64,000 bases of DNA from Portibacter lacus (GTDB taxonomy: Bacteria; Bacteroidota; Bacteroidia; Chitinophagales; Saprospiraceae): the NCBI RefSeq assembly GCF_021533215.1, contig NZ_JAJNKA010000005.1, forward strand, positions 248,001 to 312,000, given 5' to 3'. Position 1 is the first letter of the stretch; every line of letters begins with the position of its first letter. Shown here piece after piece: positions 20,499 to 28,293 of this stretch. Below the pieces are notes generated by a model. That model did not search any database and was not told the DNA's origin. It worked only from the letters and a program-made list of their open reading frames with translations. The position numbers and the translations under genes were made by a program.

Positions 20499-20981
20499 CT
20501 AATGATCCTTCATTACCAGCGAATTCGCGATCATATCATGTAACGCTTGTTTTTTCTCAGTAAACGCTGCCATAATATAGCCTACATACATGATTGCTCC
20601 TGAAATCATTTTCCCAAAATATCTACCTGTTGCTCTTGCGAACGAAATACGATTTCCTTCCATATCCGTAACTACAATACCAACAGCTCTTTTTCCAAGT
20701 GTTGCCATTTTAGATGAAGATTCTTGAAGAGCGAAATATAACCAGCCAGCTACCATCATTGAGAAAATGAAAACTAAATACAAAAGCACACCCACAAGCA
20801 TTGCTCCTTCTCCTATCTCTCCATCACTTAACATTGCACTTCCTCCTGCAGTTCCTATAAACAATCCTCCGAAAAGCATAGCCACTCCACTTCCACAGAC
20901 TCCTAAAATTATTACATCTATAATAATCGCTAAAAAGCGTTGTCCAAATCCAGCATATTCATAATATTCTTCCTCGTGCAT
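20499..20981 (-). CDS. RDD family membrane protein
   Basis: Small integral membrane protein of 160 residues. It starts with YAGFGQRFLAIIIDVIILG, containing the Arg and Asp of the RDD signature, followed by a second helix rich in Gly/Ala/Met (about 28-75) and a third helix ending GWLYFALQESSSKMATLGKRAVGIVVTD, typical of the family (PF06271). The C-terminal part has a further hydrophobic segment. RDD proteins are diverse and mostly uncharacterised; some behave as ion exchangers. It is 138 bp downstream of the thioredoxin-like gene on the same strand, with no further clue to its role. Confidence 0.88.
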   Translation of the reverse strand: MHEEEYYEYAGFGQRFLAIIIDVIILGVCGSGVAMLFGGLFIGTAGGSAMLSDGEIGEGAMLVGVLLYLVFIFSMMVAGWLYFALQESSSKMATLGKRAVGIVVTDMEGNRISFARATGRYFGKMISGAIMYVGYIMAAFTEKKQALHDMIANSLVMKDH

Positions 20982-21119
20982 AATTTTTTATTTATTGTTT
21001 CAATTTCAGCTTTTAACACGATAAAAGCAAGAACAAGTTCATATTTCAGGCTCTTATCAGATGAAGAAGGTCACATTGTCTATGAATCCAATTCGAAACG
21101 TAGAGATCTTAGTAAATGT

Positions 21120-22139
21120 CTACGACTGATTTGCTAGTAATGAATAAGTTTTCCACCAGTTTTTAGCAAAATCATCTCTAAATACCGTTTTCCAGTTTTT
21201 ATTTCGATTTTTTTCAATGTGAGCGTATAAATTTTTCTGTCTAGGACTCAAAAATTCACTAGCTGATTCTCCTTTGCCTAAAGCCGTATTTATCTTGAGC
21301 GATTGATAAGTCGTCATCGGTATGTATTGGTAGACCGTGTTAGCTAAATAGTACTTCGGTGTTTGATCACTTCGGTAAGATTTCGTAGGTTTTGATGGTT
21401 GGTGAGTTGCTGATTGTGCAATTTTCCTTTCTTGAACATCATCAGAATAGACGCCATCTGCACATTTTAGTTTATTTGCTCGCTCTACAATATCCTTATA
21501 ATCGACTAAATCTGGATTATATTTGAATTTAACCACTTCTTTGCCATCCATAAATCCAGCTTCTGTTTCAGCAATTCCATCTATATCGCCTAGCACTTTT
21601 TCTCCTGTCCAGAAGCAATACATAGAAACATAGCTTTCCTTCAGACTTCCTTGATTCGTCCGCAGTTCTTCTTCGAAGAGATGAAGGTAGTCTGGGACAA
21701 TTTTATTACTCTTTAATAGAGCGGCTATCATAGAATTCGTAACTCCTTGCTGACTATAATTGCTGTATAATCTACGGACTACATTCTCACCATTAGCATC
21801 TACAATCCTAACAACAGGGTTATTCCATGCAGGCTCATTATATTTCTCAAGTACTTTTTTATCCGCTCCACCTTTATTATTATAAATGGCAAGTGGAATA
21901 AACTCGTCCTCTATGGCTTCCACGATGAAAGGATGACTCAGCACATTCTGACCATAATTCTTGCAAGTAGAACAGCCTGGCACTTCTTGAAATAAAATAA
22001 AGACTGGCTTGTTCGTCTCTTTTGACTTTTGCAAAGCTTGATCATAATCACGCATCCAATGCACCTTGCCTAATTCTTCCGGATTTTTATCCGTAGATAT
22101 TCCTGTAAAAGCTAGTAAAAAGGAAAATATATAAATCAT
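21120..22139 (-). CDS. Thioredoxin-like protein fused to an MsrA-like domain
   Basis: Probably exported protein of 339 residues with a short hydrophobic N-terminus. Residues 30-140 form a thioredoxin-like domain with VPGCSTC at the active site (Cys56 and Cys59), resembling the VPGUxxT group of thioredoxin-like (seleno)proteins with Cys in the selenocysteine position. Residues 170-225 contain MYCFWTGEKVLGDIDGIAET, then EAGFMDGKEVVKFKYNPDL and VDYKDIVERANKLKC. That is the pattern of peptide-methionine sulfoxide reductase A (CFW active site, GYxGG region, YDPxxxxYxxLL), with Cys175 as the putative catalytic residue and Cys226 as a possible resolving Cys. The segment is shorter than a full MsrA. 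Redox repair of envelope proteins is plausible. The thioredoxin fold is well supported, the MsrA relationship moderately. Confidence 0.72.
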   Translation of the reverse strand: MIYIFSFLLAFTGISTDKNPEELGKVHWMRDYDQALQKSKETNKPVFILFQEVPGCSTCKNYGQNVLSHPFIVEAIEDEFIPLAIYNNKGGADKKVLEKYNEPAWNNPVVRIVDANGENVVRRLYSNYSQQGVTNSMIAALLKSNKIVPDYLHLFEEELRTNQGSLKESYVSMYCFWTGEKVLGDIDGIAETEAGFMDGKEVVKFKYNPDLVDYKDIVERANKLKCADGVYSDDVQERKIAQSATHQPSKPTKSYRSDQTPKYYLANTVYQYIPMTTYQSLKINTALGKGESASEFLSPRQKNLYAHIEKNRNKNWKTVFRDDFAKNWWKTYSLLANQS

Positions 22140-22436
22140 AGCTTCTTATTTCTGATGAAGTTAAAGAATAATAACTCCAAATTTAAATGCTAATTTAATT
22201 AAGGAATAATAATTATAATGTTTGAGAGAATACATTACTCCTAAATATCATTATAGCGTCATACACATTTTCAAAACCAGTTTTTAGGGTATCAGAAAAC
22301 TTCATCACCTTTCTTTTGTTAGATCTCCAATGTATATTCACTAAAAAAATAAGTCTGACATTGACAATTATACAAAAGCCATTTTGCTAATGTTATCTTC
22401 TACTTTGTATAATGAGAACTGCAGTCTATTTATTAT
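22140..22436. other. Intergenic region between the thioredoxin-like gene and the helicase gene
   Basis: A 297-bp AT-rich divergent gap. It must contain the promoters of both flanking genes, but I see no exact TAnnTTTG box at a sensible distance, no hairpin with a T tract and no open frame. The nearest sequence is TACTTTG ahead of 22437, one base short of the consensus. Confidence 0.4.
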
Positions 22437-24896
22437 ATGGAAAACAGCGACCTAATTTTATTTGCGAAGACATGGTTTAAGGCAAACGAGTGGAAAGTTT
22501 ATCCATTTCAAGAGCAGGCGTGGAATAAGTTTTTAGATAATTACTCTGGAATCATTAATGCACCGACAGGTAGTGGAAAAACATATTCTTTACTCATTCC
22601 AGTTTTATTAGAATACCTACAACGTAAAGAAATACAAAAAGAAGAAATTACTGGCTTACAATGTATATGGATTGCTCCTATTCGTGCATTGACCAAAGAA
22701 ATAAAATTAGCGGCTGAAAGAGCTATCGATGGATTCGGAATGGACTGGCGTGTAGAAATTCGCTCAGGAGATACCTCCGCTAACGATAGAAAGAAACAAT
22801 TCGAAGATCCTCCACAGATCTTAATTACTACTCCGGAAAGTCTTCACATTATACTTTGCAATAAGAATTATAAGCATCTTTTAAAAAATCTTAAAAGTAT
22901 CGTCGTTGATGAATGGCATGAATTAATGGGTTCTAAGCGTGGAGTTCAGGTAGAATTAGCGTTGTCTAGGATTAAAAACATTACAACTAATCTGAGGTTA
23001 TGGGGAATATCTGCCACAATTGCGAATCTTGATCAAGCCTTAGATGTGCTTCTAGGTGTCGATAAAATCAACGATAATCACATTATTATAAAGGCAAATG
23101 TTCAGAAGGAAATAGAAATCAAATCGCTCATTCCAGATAAAATGGATAATTTTCCCTGGGCTGGTCATCTAGGAATTAAAATGCTGGATCACATTCTGCC
23201 TATTATCTATGAACATACGACTACTTTAATATTTACCAATACTCGATCTCAATGCGAGATATGGTACCAGAAAATATTAGCGCAAGATCCAGAATTATCA
23301 GGATTAATAGCAATGCATCATGGTTCCATGAGCAGAGAACTAAGAGAATGGGTAGAAGAAAACTTGCACAAAGAAAAATTAAAAGCCGTAGTCTGTACCT
23401 CCAGCTTAGATCTCGGGGTCGACTTTAGACCTGTGGAAGCGATTATCCAAATCGGCAGTCCGAAAGGTGTAGCGCGTTTTCAACAAAGAGCTGGTCGAAG
23501 TGGGCATAGACCAGGAGAGAAAAGTAAAATTTTCTTCGCTCCTACTCATGCATTAGAACTAATGGAAGCAGCAGCCCTCCGATACTCCATCGAAAATAAC
23601 ATTGTAGAAGAAAGAATTCCATACATACGATCTTTCGATGTATTAATCCAATACTTAGTAACATTAGCGGTCTCGGGAGGATTCACCTCTGAAGAAATAT
23701 TCAAAGAAGTGAAATCTACTTTCTGTTACCATAGTATTACAAAGAATGAATGGGACTGGATTCTTAATTTTTTAGTCAATGGTGGTTCTTCTTTGCAAGC
23801 TTATGATGAATATCAAAAACTTGGTATTATCAATGGTGTCTATAAAATACTCAATAAAAGAGTAGCTACGATCCATAAAATGTCCATTGGTACTATCGTG
23901 GGAAGTGTAAGTATAACTCTCAAATATGTCAGTGGTAAGAGAATAGGAACTGTAGAAGAATACTTTATCTCTCAGTTTAATCCAGGAGATCATTTTTGGT
24001 TTGCAGGAAGGCCATTGGAATTTGTGAGGTTAAAAGGTCTAGAAGCTCAAGTGAGAAAAAGTAAGAAGAAAACTGGAAAAATACCTTCTTGGCAAGGTGG
24101 CAGAATGTCGCTCTCATCTAATCTAGCTGAAGCGCTAAGAGATCAGTACGTTAAGTTGAAAACTGGAAACTATGACAAAGATGACCCTGAACTTAGTACA
24201 CTTGCGGAATTATTTGCTAAGCAATCAGAAATTTCTCATGTTCCCGATAGGCATGAATTTTTAATAGAGTACTTCGAAACAGACGACGGATATCACTTGG
24301 TTTTCTTTCCGTTCGAAGGTCGATATGTTCATGAAGGTCTAGCTGCTCTTATTGCACGAAGATTATCATTCATTCTTCCCATTAGTTTCTCGATCGCCAT
24401 GAATGATTACGGTTTCGAGTTGTTATCTGATCAAAAAATAGACGTAGAAAAATACATTGACAAATCTATATTTTCCACCCAGAACTTATTCGAAGATATT
24501 CAGGCAAGTATCAATGCTATAGAATTAGCACGGAGAAAATTCAGAGACATCGCTAAAATATCAGGGTTGTTATTCGAAGGTTTTCCTGGAAAGACTAAAA
24601 AGGAACGCCACTTACAAACAACTTCTCACTTACTCTTCGATGTTTTCAGAGAATATGAAGATGATAATCTACTGTTTCAGCAGACCTTCGAAGAAGTCAG
24701 AACGTTTCAGCTAGAAGAAGATAGAATGCGTAAGGCCCTTAAAAGAATTGAACATCAAAATCTAGTTTTCTCCTACCCTAATAGACCAACTCCATTTGCT
24801 TTTCCTATCATTGTTGACAGTTTAAGTCGGGATAAGTTGACTTCGGAAACGCTAGAAGATCGAATTAGGAAAATGACGATAGCACTAGAGAAATAG
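22437..24896 (+). CDS. Ligase-associated DEXH-box DNA helicase (Lhr family)
   Basis: ATP-dependent 3' to 5' DNA helicase of the Lhr-core type, 819 residues. Motif I NAPTGSGKTYS is near residue 41, motif II VVDEWHEL near residue 155, motif III GISATIAN near residue 191. Helicase domain 2 has TSSLDLGVDFRPV and the arginine-finger region QRAGRSGHRPGE. A long C-terminal half with winged-helix and Lhr-core parts follows. In bacteria this helicase is normally encoded with the ATP-dependent ligase and MBL exonuclease. Here it has the same family signature but lies about 4.5 kb downstream of them, with three unrelated genes between. It is monocistronic. Confidence 0.94.
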   Translation: MENSDLILFAKTWFKANEWKVYPFQEQAWNKFLDNYSGIINAPTGSGKTYSLLIPVLLEYLQRKEIQKEEITGLQCIWIAPIRALTKEIKLAAERAIDGFGMDWRVEIRSGDTSANDRKKQFEDPPQILITTPESLHIILCNKNYKHLLKNLKSIVVDEWHELMGSKRGVQVELALSRIKNITTNLRLWGISATIANLDQALDVLLGVDKINDNHIIIKANVQKEIEIKSLIPDKMDNFPWAGHLGIKMLDHILPIIYEHTTTLIFTNTRSQCEIWYQKILAQDPELSGLIAMHHGSMSRELREWVEENLHKEKLKAVVCTSSLDLGVDFRPVEAIIQIGSPKGVARFQQRAGRSGHRPGEKSKIFFAPTHALELMEAAALRYSIENNIVEERIPYIRSFDVLIQYLVTLAVSGGFTSEEIFKEVKSTFCYHSITKNEWDWILNFLVNGGSSLQAYDEYQKLGIINGVYKILNKRVATIHKMSIGTIVGSVSITLKYVSGKRIGTVEEYFISQFNPGDHFWFAGRPLEFVRLKGLEAQVRKSKKKTGKIPSWQGGRMSLSSNLAEALRDQYVKLKTGNYDKDDPELSTLAELFAKQSEISHVPDRHEFLIEYFETDDGYHLVFFPFEGRYVHEGLAALIARRLSFILPISFSIAMNDYGFELLSDQKIDVEKYIDKSIFSTQNLFEDIQASINAIELARRKFRDIAKISGLLFEGFPGKTKKERHLQTTSHLLFDVFREYEDDNLLFQQTFEEVRTFQLEEDRMRKALKRIEHQNLVFSYPNRPTPFAFPIIVDSLSRDKLTSETLEDRIRKMTIALEK

Positions 24897-25569
24897 ATAG
24901 GATGACTTTTTATACTGTTCGTAATGAACTCCAATATTGATAAAGTGAAGGACGATGGAGTGAATCGCTAGCTGATAGCTCAGAAATACAGATTATTATT
25001 CCATTTTGTTAGAATATAGCCATTATTGAGTTTCGGTAAGATTGGTTAGCTGCGATATCTATACTTACAAACATTAAAGTAAATTATACTATATAAATAC
25101 TTGAACTAAAATATCATTAATTTTAACTTATTAACAAATAATATGTTGGTGTATGTGGATAACTCCAACTTAATAAACACTGGACCTAGTTACCAACAGA
25201 ATTATATTATAAATAATTAATATATGTTTTTTTACTCTATACTTATCATCAGGTAAAATTGGATTACTGACATTGCTCACACAAAATTTTTACTCCTATT
25301 TAACTTATTCACAATTAACATTCATATTGTTAATTACTTTTGTGTCAATGTTTTAGAAAGCGTAAAGACGTTGAGTAAGGTGATCTAAATATTAGTAATC
25401 ACTTATCAGTTAGAATAGAATATTTATTACTCACATACTAACACCCTTAATAGTAATGATAGATTAATAAATTTATATAGAATTATTATAATTAGGAAGA
25501 AAGGGAAATTCGAAGATTTTAAAAGAAAGTTAAAGCTTAAATTTGCTTCAGAATAAAAAGTTTTTGAGA
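24897..25569. other. Long AT-rich intergenic region with a perfect DnaA box; candidate replication origin
   Basis: A 673-bp stretch without a credible gene, much richer in A/T than its flanks. It holds one perfect DnaA box (TTATCCACA on the minus strand, 25154-25162), a one-mismatch box TTATTCACA (25305-25313) and a two-mismatch box TTACTCACA (25427-25435). An A/T-only run at 25200-25224 could act as an unwinding element, and there is an 8-bp inverted repeat AATTAACA/TGTTAATT (25313-25320, 25328-25335). A -7-like box TACTTTTG (25335-25342) could drive the heme A synthase gene. Two parS-type sites lie 6-7 kb to the right. Origin function is a hypothesis; an ordinary long leader is the alternative. 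Confidence 0.35.
25154..25162 (-). promoter_or_regulatory. Perfect consensus DnaA box
   Basis: The minus strand reads TTATCCACA, identical to the classic DnaA 9-mer. It lies in the 24897-25569 gap beside a 25-bp A/T-only run. A single 9-mer can arise by chance in 64 kb, so it matters mainly because of its setting. Confidence 0.5.
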
Positions 25570-26613
25570 ATGCAAGTTTCGAAATGGGTTAAAGTTTGGT
25601 TGTACATTGGATTGATTATGCTGCTAGGTCAAATTGTAATCGGTGGGATAACGAGGTTGACTGAGTCCGGATTGTCCATCACGAAATGGGAAGTTGTTTC
25701 TGGAACACTTCCGCCAATGAATGAACTCGCTTGGGAGCAGGAATTTGATTTGTACAAGCAGACGCCCCAGTACGAGAAAATTAATGAAGGAATGTCACTT
25801 AAGGAATTCAAGTTCATTTATTTCTGGGAATACTTTCACCGACTGTGGGCCAGAACGATGGGATTCGTTTTTCTTATCCCTTTTCTATTCTTTGTTTCAC
25901 GTAAAATGCTTCCTAAGCCATTGATTAGACGATTGGGACTAGTCGTCTTCTTAGCAGCTCTTGCTGCGAGTTTCGGATGGATTATGGTGGCTAGTGGGCT
26001 TATCGAAAGACCATGGGTGAATGCATATAAGTTGACAGTTCACTTAGCAATAGGTATTTCTGTATTCATTGCTTTGTATTGGGCAATTCTCCACGTAGAA
26101 ATTCCGAAGATGCGGATTATTGATAAGAAGACTAAATCAACGGCAAGAGTGTTAATAACTCTGTTAATAATACAGATACTTTTAGGTGGATTAATGAGTG
26201 GTATGAAAGCTGGATTGTTCTATCCTACTTGGCCTGACATGAACGGTGAGATTATTCCACAAGTACTTTTCAACACTTCACATTGGAATGTGGAAAGTAT
26301 CATTAATTATGATACGAATCCCTTTATGAGTGCGCTAGTTCAGGTACTTCATCGAACGATGGCCTATGTTAGTTATGCATATGGATTATTTTTCGGAATA
26401 AAGTTATTGAGGAGGAATTTGGGAGCATATTCAAGCGTACCTACCACAATTTTTCTGCTGCTTCTACATACACAAGTTGCTCTTGGTATTATTACTTTGT
26501 TAATGAGTAAGGGGAGTATTCCAGTTTTGTATGGTGTATTGCACCAGGGATTTGGCATTCTACTTCTTGCGAGTTCTGTGTATTTTCTATTTATGTTTAG
26601 GAAAAGAGCGTAG
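25570..26613 (+). CDS. Heme A synthase (COX15/CtaA family)
   Basis: Inner membrane enzyme that oxidises the C8 methyl of heme O to give heme A for aa3-type cytochrome oxidases. The 347-residue protein has about eight transmembrane helices and the family motifs VIGGITRLTESGLSITKWE near the N-terminus and EYFHRLWARTMG, whose His is a conserved heme ligand. A second internal half carries QILLGGLMSGMKAGLFYPTWPDMNG, QVLHRTMAYVSY and VLHQGFGI, with the remaining conserved His residues. I chose the ATG at 25570 (MQVSKWVKVW); a longer form from TTG at 25543 would add nine residues before the conserved start. It indicates an aerobic respiratory chain with heme A. Confidence 0.95.
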   Translation: MQVSKWVKVWLYIGLIMLLGQIVIGGITRLTESGLSITKWEVVSGTLPPMNELAWEQEFDLYKQTPQYEKINEGMSLKEFKFIYFWEYFHRLWARTMGFVFLIPFLFFVSRKMLPKPLIRRLGLVVFLAALAASFGWIMVASGLIERPWVNAYKLTVHLAIGISVFIALYWAILHVEIPKMRIIDKKTKSTARVLITLLIIQILLGGLMSGMKAGLFYPTWPDMNGEIIPQVLFNTSHWNVESIINYDTNPFMSALVQVLHRTMAYVSYAYGLFFGIKLLRRNLGAYSSVPTTIFLLLLHTQVALGIITLLMSKGSIPVLYGVLHQGFGILLLASSVYFLFMFRKRA

Positions 26614-26720
26614 CATATATTACACACGGATATACGTAGACCTACTTATTTACTTTGAGATTGTTTTTTCTTAATTTATTGTTTAGAATGTTTAAAGCTA
26701 ATTTTTTAATCAATAATTAT

Positions 26721-28037
26721 ATGAAAATAATACTTTATGTAATTCTTACAGTAGTCATTGCGTCTACAGAAGTAAAAGCTCAAAATTCATGTCCAAGTAT
26801 TTGTAATAATTCCTATATTTTTTACAATTACGGTATTTTTTACAATTACGATTCTTATTTGAATCAAGGTACTTTTTACAATCACAATACTTTTCACAAT
26901 TACGGCTCTTTTAACAATGAAGGTACTTATTTGAATTATCGTACTTTTAACAATGAAAGTACTTTTAACAATGAAGCTGATTTTTACAATGAAGCTGATT
27001 TTCACAATCAAGGTACTTTTTACAATGACTACCCTTTTAACAATTACGGTACTTTTAAGAATGAAGGTACTTTTAACAATGACTATACTTTTTACAATCA
27101 CGGCTCTTTTGAAAACATAGATACCATAACTGATTTAGGAGACTTTGTAGGTTTTGGTGAATTTATTAATAGGGGTTTATTGAGTCCTGGAAATTCGCCA
27201 GGAATTATTAATATCGATGGTTCCCTAACTTTTTCAAGTCCTCAATCTACAGATTTTCCTAAGTATTTAGCAGAGCTTTCAACTAACTCGAATGATGTGA
27301 TCAATGTAGGTGGAGCGGTAACATTCTCAGGAGAATTAGAAGTACTACTGATAGATGGCAAGGTGCCATTAATGGGAGAATCATTCACATTAATGAGTTA
27401 CAGCAGTAGAACCGGAACCTTCACAAATGTAAACTTACCTGCAGGCTATGATTGGAGCCTGGATTATGGAAGCTCAGAATTGACCTTAACTATGAATACC
27501 CTATTACCTGTAGAATTGTTTAGTTTCGAAGGAAAGGCAATAGGTGATGATATCCACCTAAATTGGATAACCAGTATAGAAGCAAACAACGATTACTTCT
27601 CAATAGAGAGGAGTGGAGATGGGAATGAGTTTGTAACAATAGGAAGGGTGGAAGGAAGAGGTACAACGAACAAGGAAGTGATCTATGATTTCATAGATAG
27701 GAGTTCGATATCAGGAGAAAATTACTATCGATTGAAACAAGTGGATAATAATGGAGACTATGACTATAGTAAGATCATCAGTGTTAATAAAGCAGGGAGT
27801 CGTATTATATGGTATGAAAATCCAGTGTTAGATGGAATGTTAAATATTCATTTGGATGCTGAATTATCCGATGAGCTTAATTATATATTATATGATATGG
27901 CTGGAAATATTATTAAGCAAGAGAAACTTTCCAATTGGCAAAGTGAGATAAACGTAAGAGATCTAAAAGGTATATTCTTATTAAGATTGGAATCACCAAA
28001 GACAAACATAATTCAAAAGGTAATTATAAGTAAATAA
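26721..28037 (+). CDS. T9SS type A sorting-domain protein with seventeen hexapeptide repeats
   Basis: Secreted protein of 438 residues. The signal peptide is residues 1-20 (MKIILYVILTVVIAS..KAQ), and I take the ATG at 26721 because upstream in-frame starts (TTG 26655, ATG 26688) would spoil it. Residues 31-132 are seventeen six-residue units of pattern F-x-N-x-x-[TSD], such as GTFNNE. The middle segment (about 133-270) resembles autotransporter-type beta-helix proteins (SPGNSPG, ITSIEANNDYF). Residues 271-360 form a fibronectin-like domain seen before sorting signals (LNWITS, FSIERSGDGNEF, NYYRLKQVD). The last 75 residues are a type A T9SS sorting domain (LYDMAGNIIKQE; GIFLLRLE). A tandem paralogue follows. 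Function unknown; a surface structural or adhesive role is possible. Confidence 0.85.
   Translation: MKIILYVILTVVIASTEVKAQNSCPSICNNSYIFYNYGIFYNYDSYLNQGTFYNHNTFHNYGSFNNEGTYLNYRTFNNESTFNNEADFYNEADFHNQGTFYNDYPFNNYGTFKNEGTFNNDYTFYNHGSFENIDTITDLGDFVGFGEFINRGLLSPGNSPGIINIDGSLTFSSPQSTDFPKYLAELSTNSNDVINVGGAVTFSGELEVLLIDGKVPLMGESFTLMSYSSRTGTFTNVNLPAGYDWSLDYGSSELTLTMNTLLPVELFSFEGKAIGDDIHLNWITSIEANNDYFSIERSGDGNEFVTIGRVEGRGTTNKEVIYDFIDRSSISGENYYRLKQVDNNGDYDYSKIISVNKAGSRIIWYENPVLDGMLNIHLDAELSDELNYILYDMAGNIIKQEKLSNWQSEINVRDLKGIFLLRLESPKTNIIQKVIISK
26811..27116 (+). repeat. Seventeen in-frame 18-bp tandem repeats encoding F-x-N hexapeptides
   Basis: The DNA repeats with an 18-bp period, close to ACTTTTAACAATGAAGGT, with most units differing at only a few bases. 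Several blocks are nearly identical, for example AATGAAGCTGATTTT twice in a row around 26970-27001. This fits expansion by replication slippage. The period is a multiple of three, so copy-number change would keep the frame. Confidence 0.9.
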
Positions 28038-28181
28038 TGCATTAAATTTAGCAATTATTACCCTTTTACTTTGTGTCCATTCATTGGGTTTATGAATCGT
28101 TCATTTGTGAATTTTTGTCTATTATCTATTTATGTTTAGTAGAAGTCAAAATCAAAATATTAACAGTCCTTTTTCCTATTT

Positions 28182-28205
28182 TACGTAGCTCTACGTATTT
28201 TCTTT
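28182..28205 (+). terminator. Possible weak terminator after the first repeat protein
   Basis: TACGTAG, a 2-base loop and CTACGTA form a perfect 7-bp inverted repeat (28182-28197), followed by TTTTTCTTT. It lies 145 bp beyond the upstream stop and 89 bp before the next start. The 2-base loop is too tight for a good hairpin, so at least one pair must open; it could instead be a palindromic protein-binding site. Confidence 0.3.
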
Positions 28206-28293
28206 AGGTTCGAATCAACTTAACTTACAGATGTTATTTAATTATACTCTGCTTATAGAAGAAACTATATTTTATAAATATATAAATGACGCT

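Noticed and set aside
25543-25569. TTG start giving a nine-residue longer heme A synthase
   Set aside because: The ATG at 25570 fits the family N-terminus better; TTG starts are rare in this window.
26787-27101. Minus-strand open frame of Ile/Val/Lys-rich sequence opposite the 18-bp repeats
   Set aside because: It is the antisense reading of the repeat array; periodic Phe/Asn codons reverse to Ile/Val/Lys codons. It has no start context, signal or family similarity.
26811-27116. CRISPR-like array
   Set aside because: Repeats are contiguous 18-bp units with no unique spacers, in frame inside a coding sequence, and no cas genes are present.
28207-28220. GGTTCGAATC resembling a tRNA T loop
   Set aside because: The flanking bases cannot form a T stem, and no acceptor or anticodon arms are found upstream.
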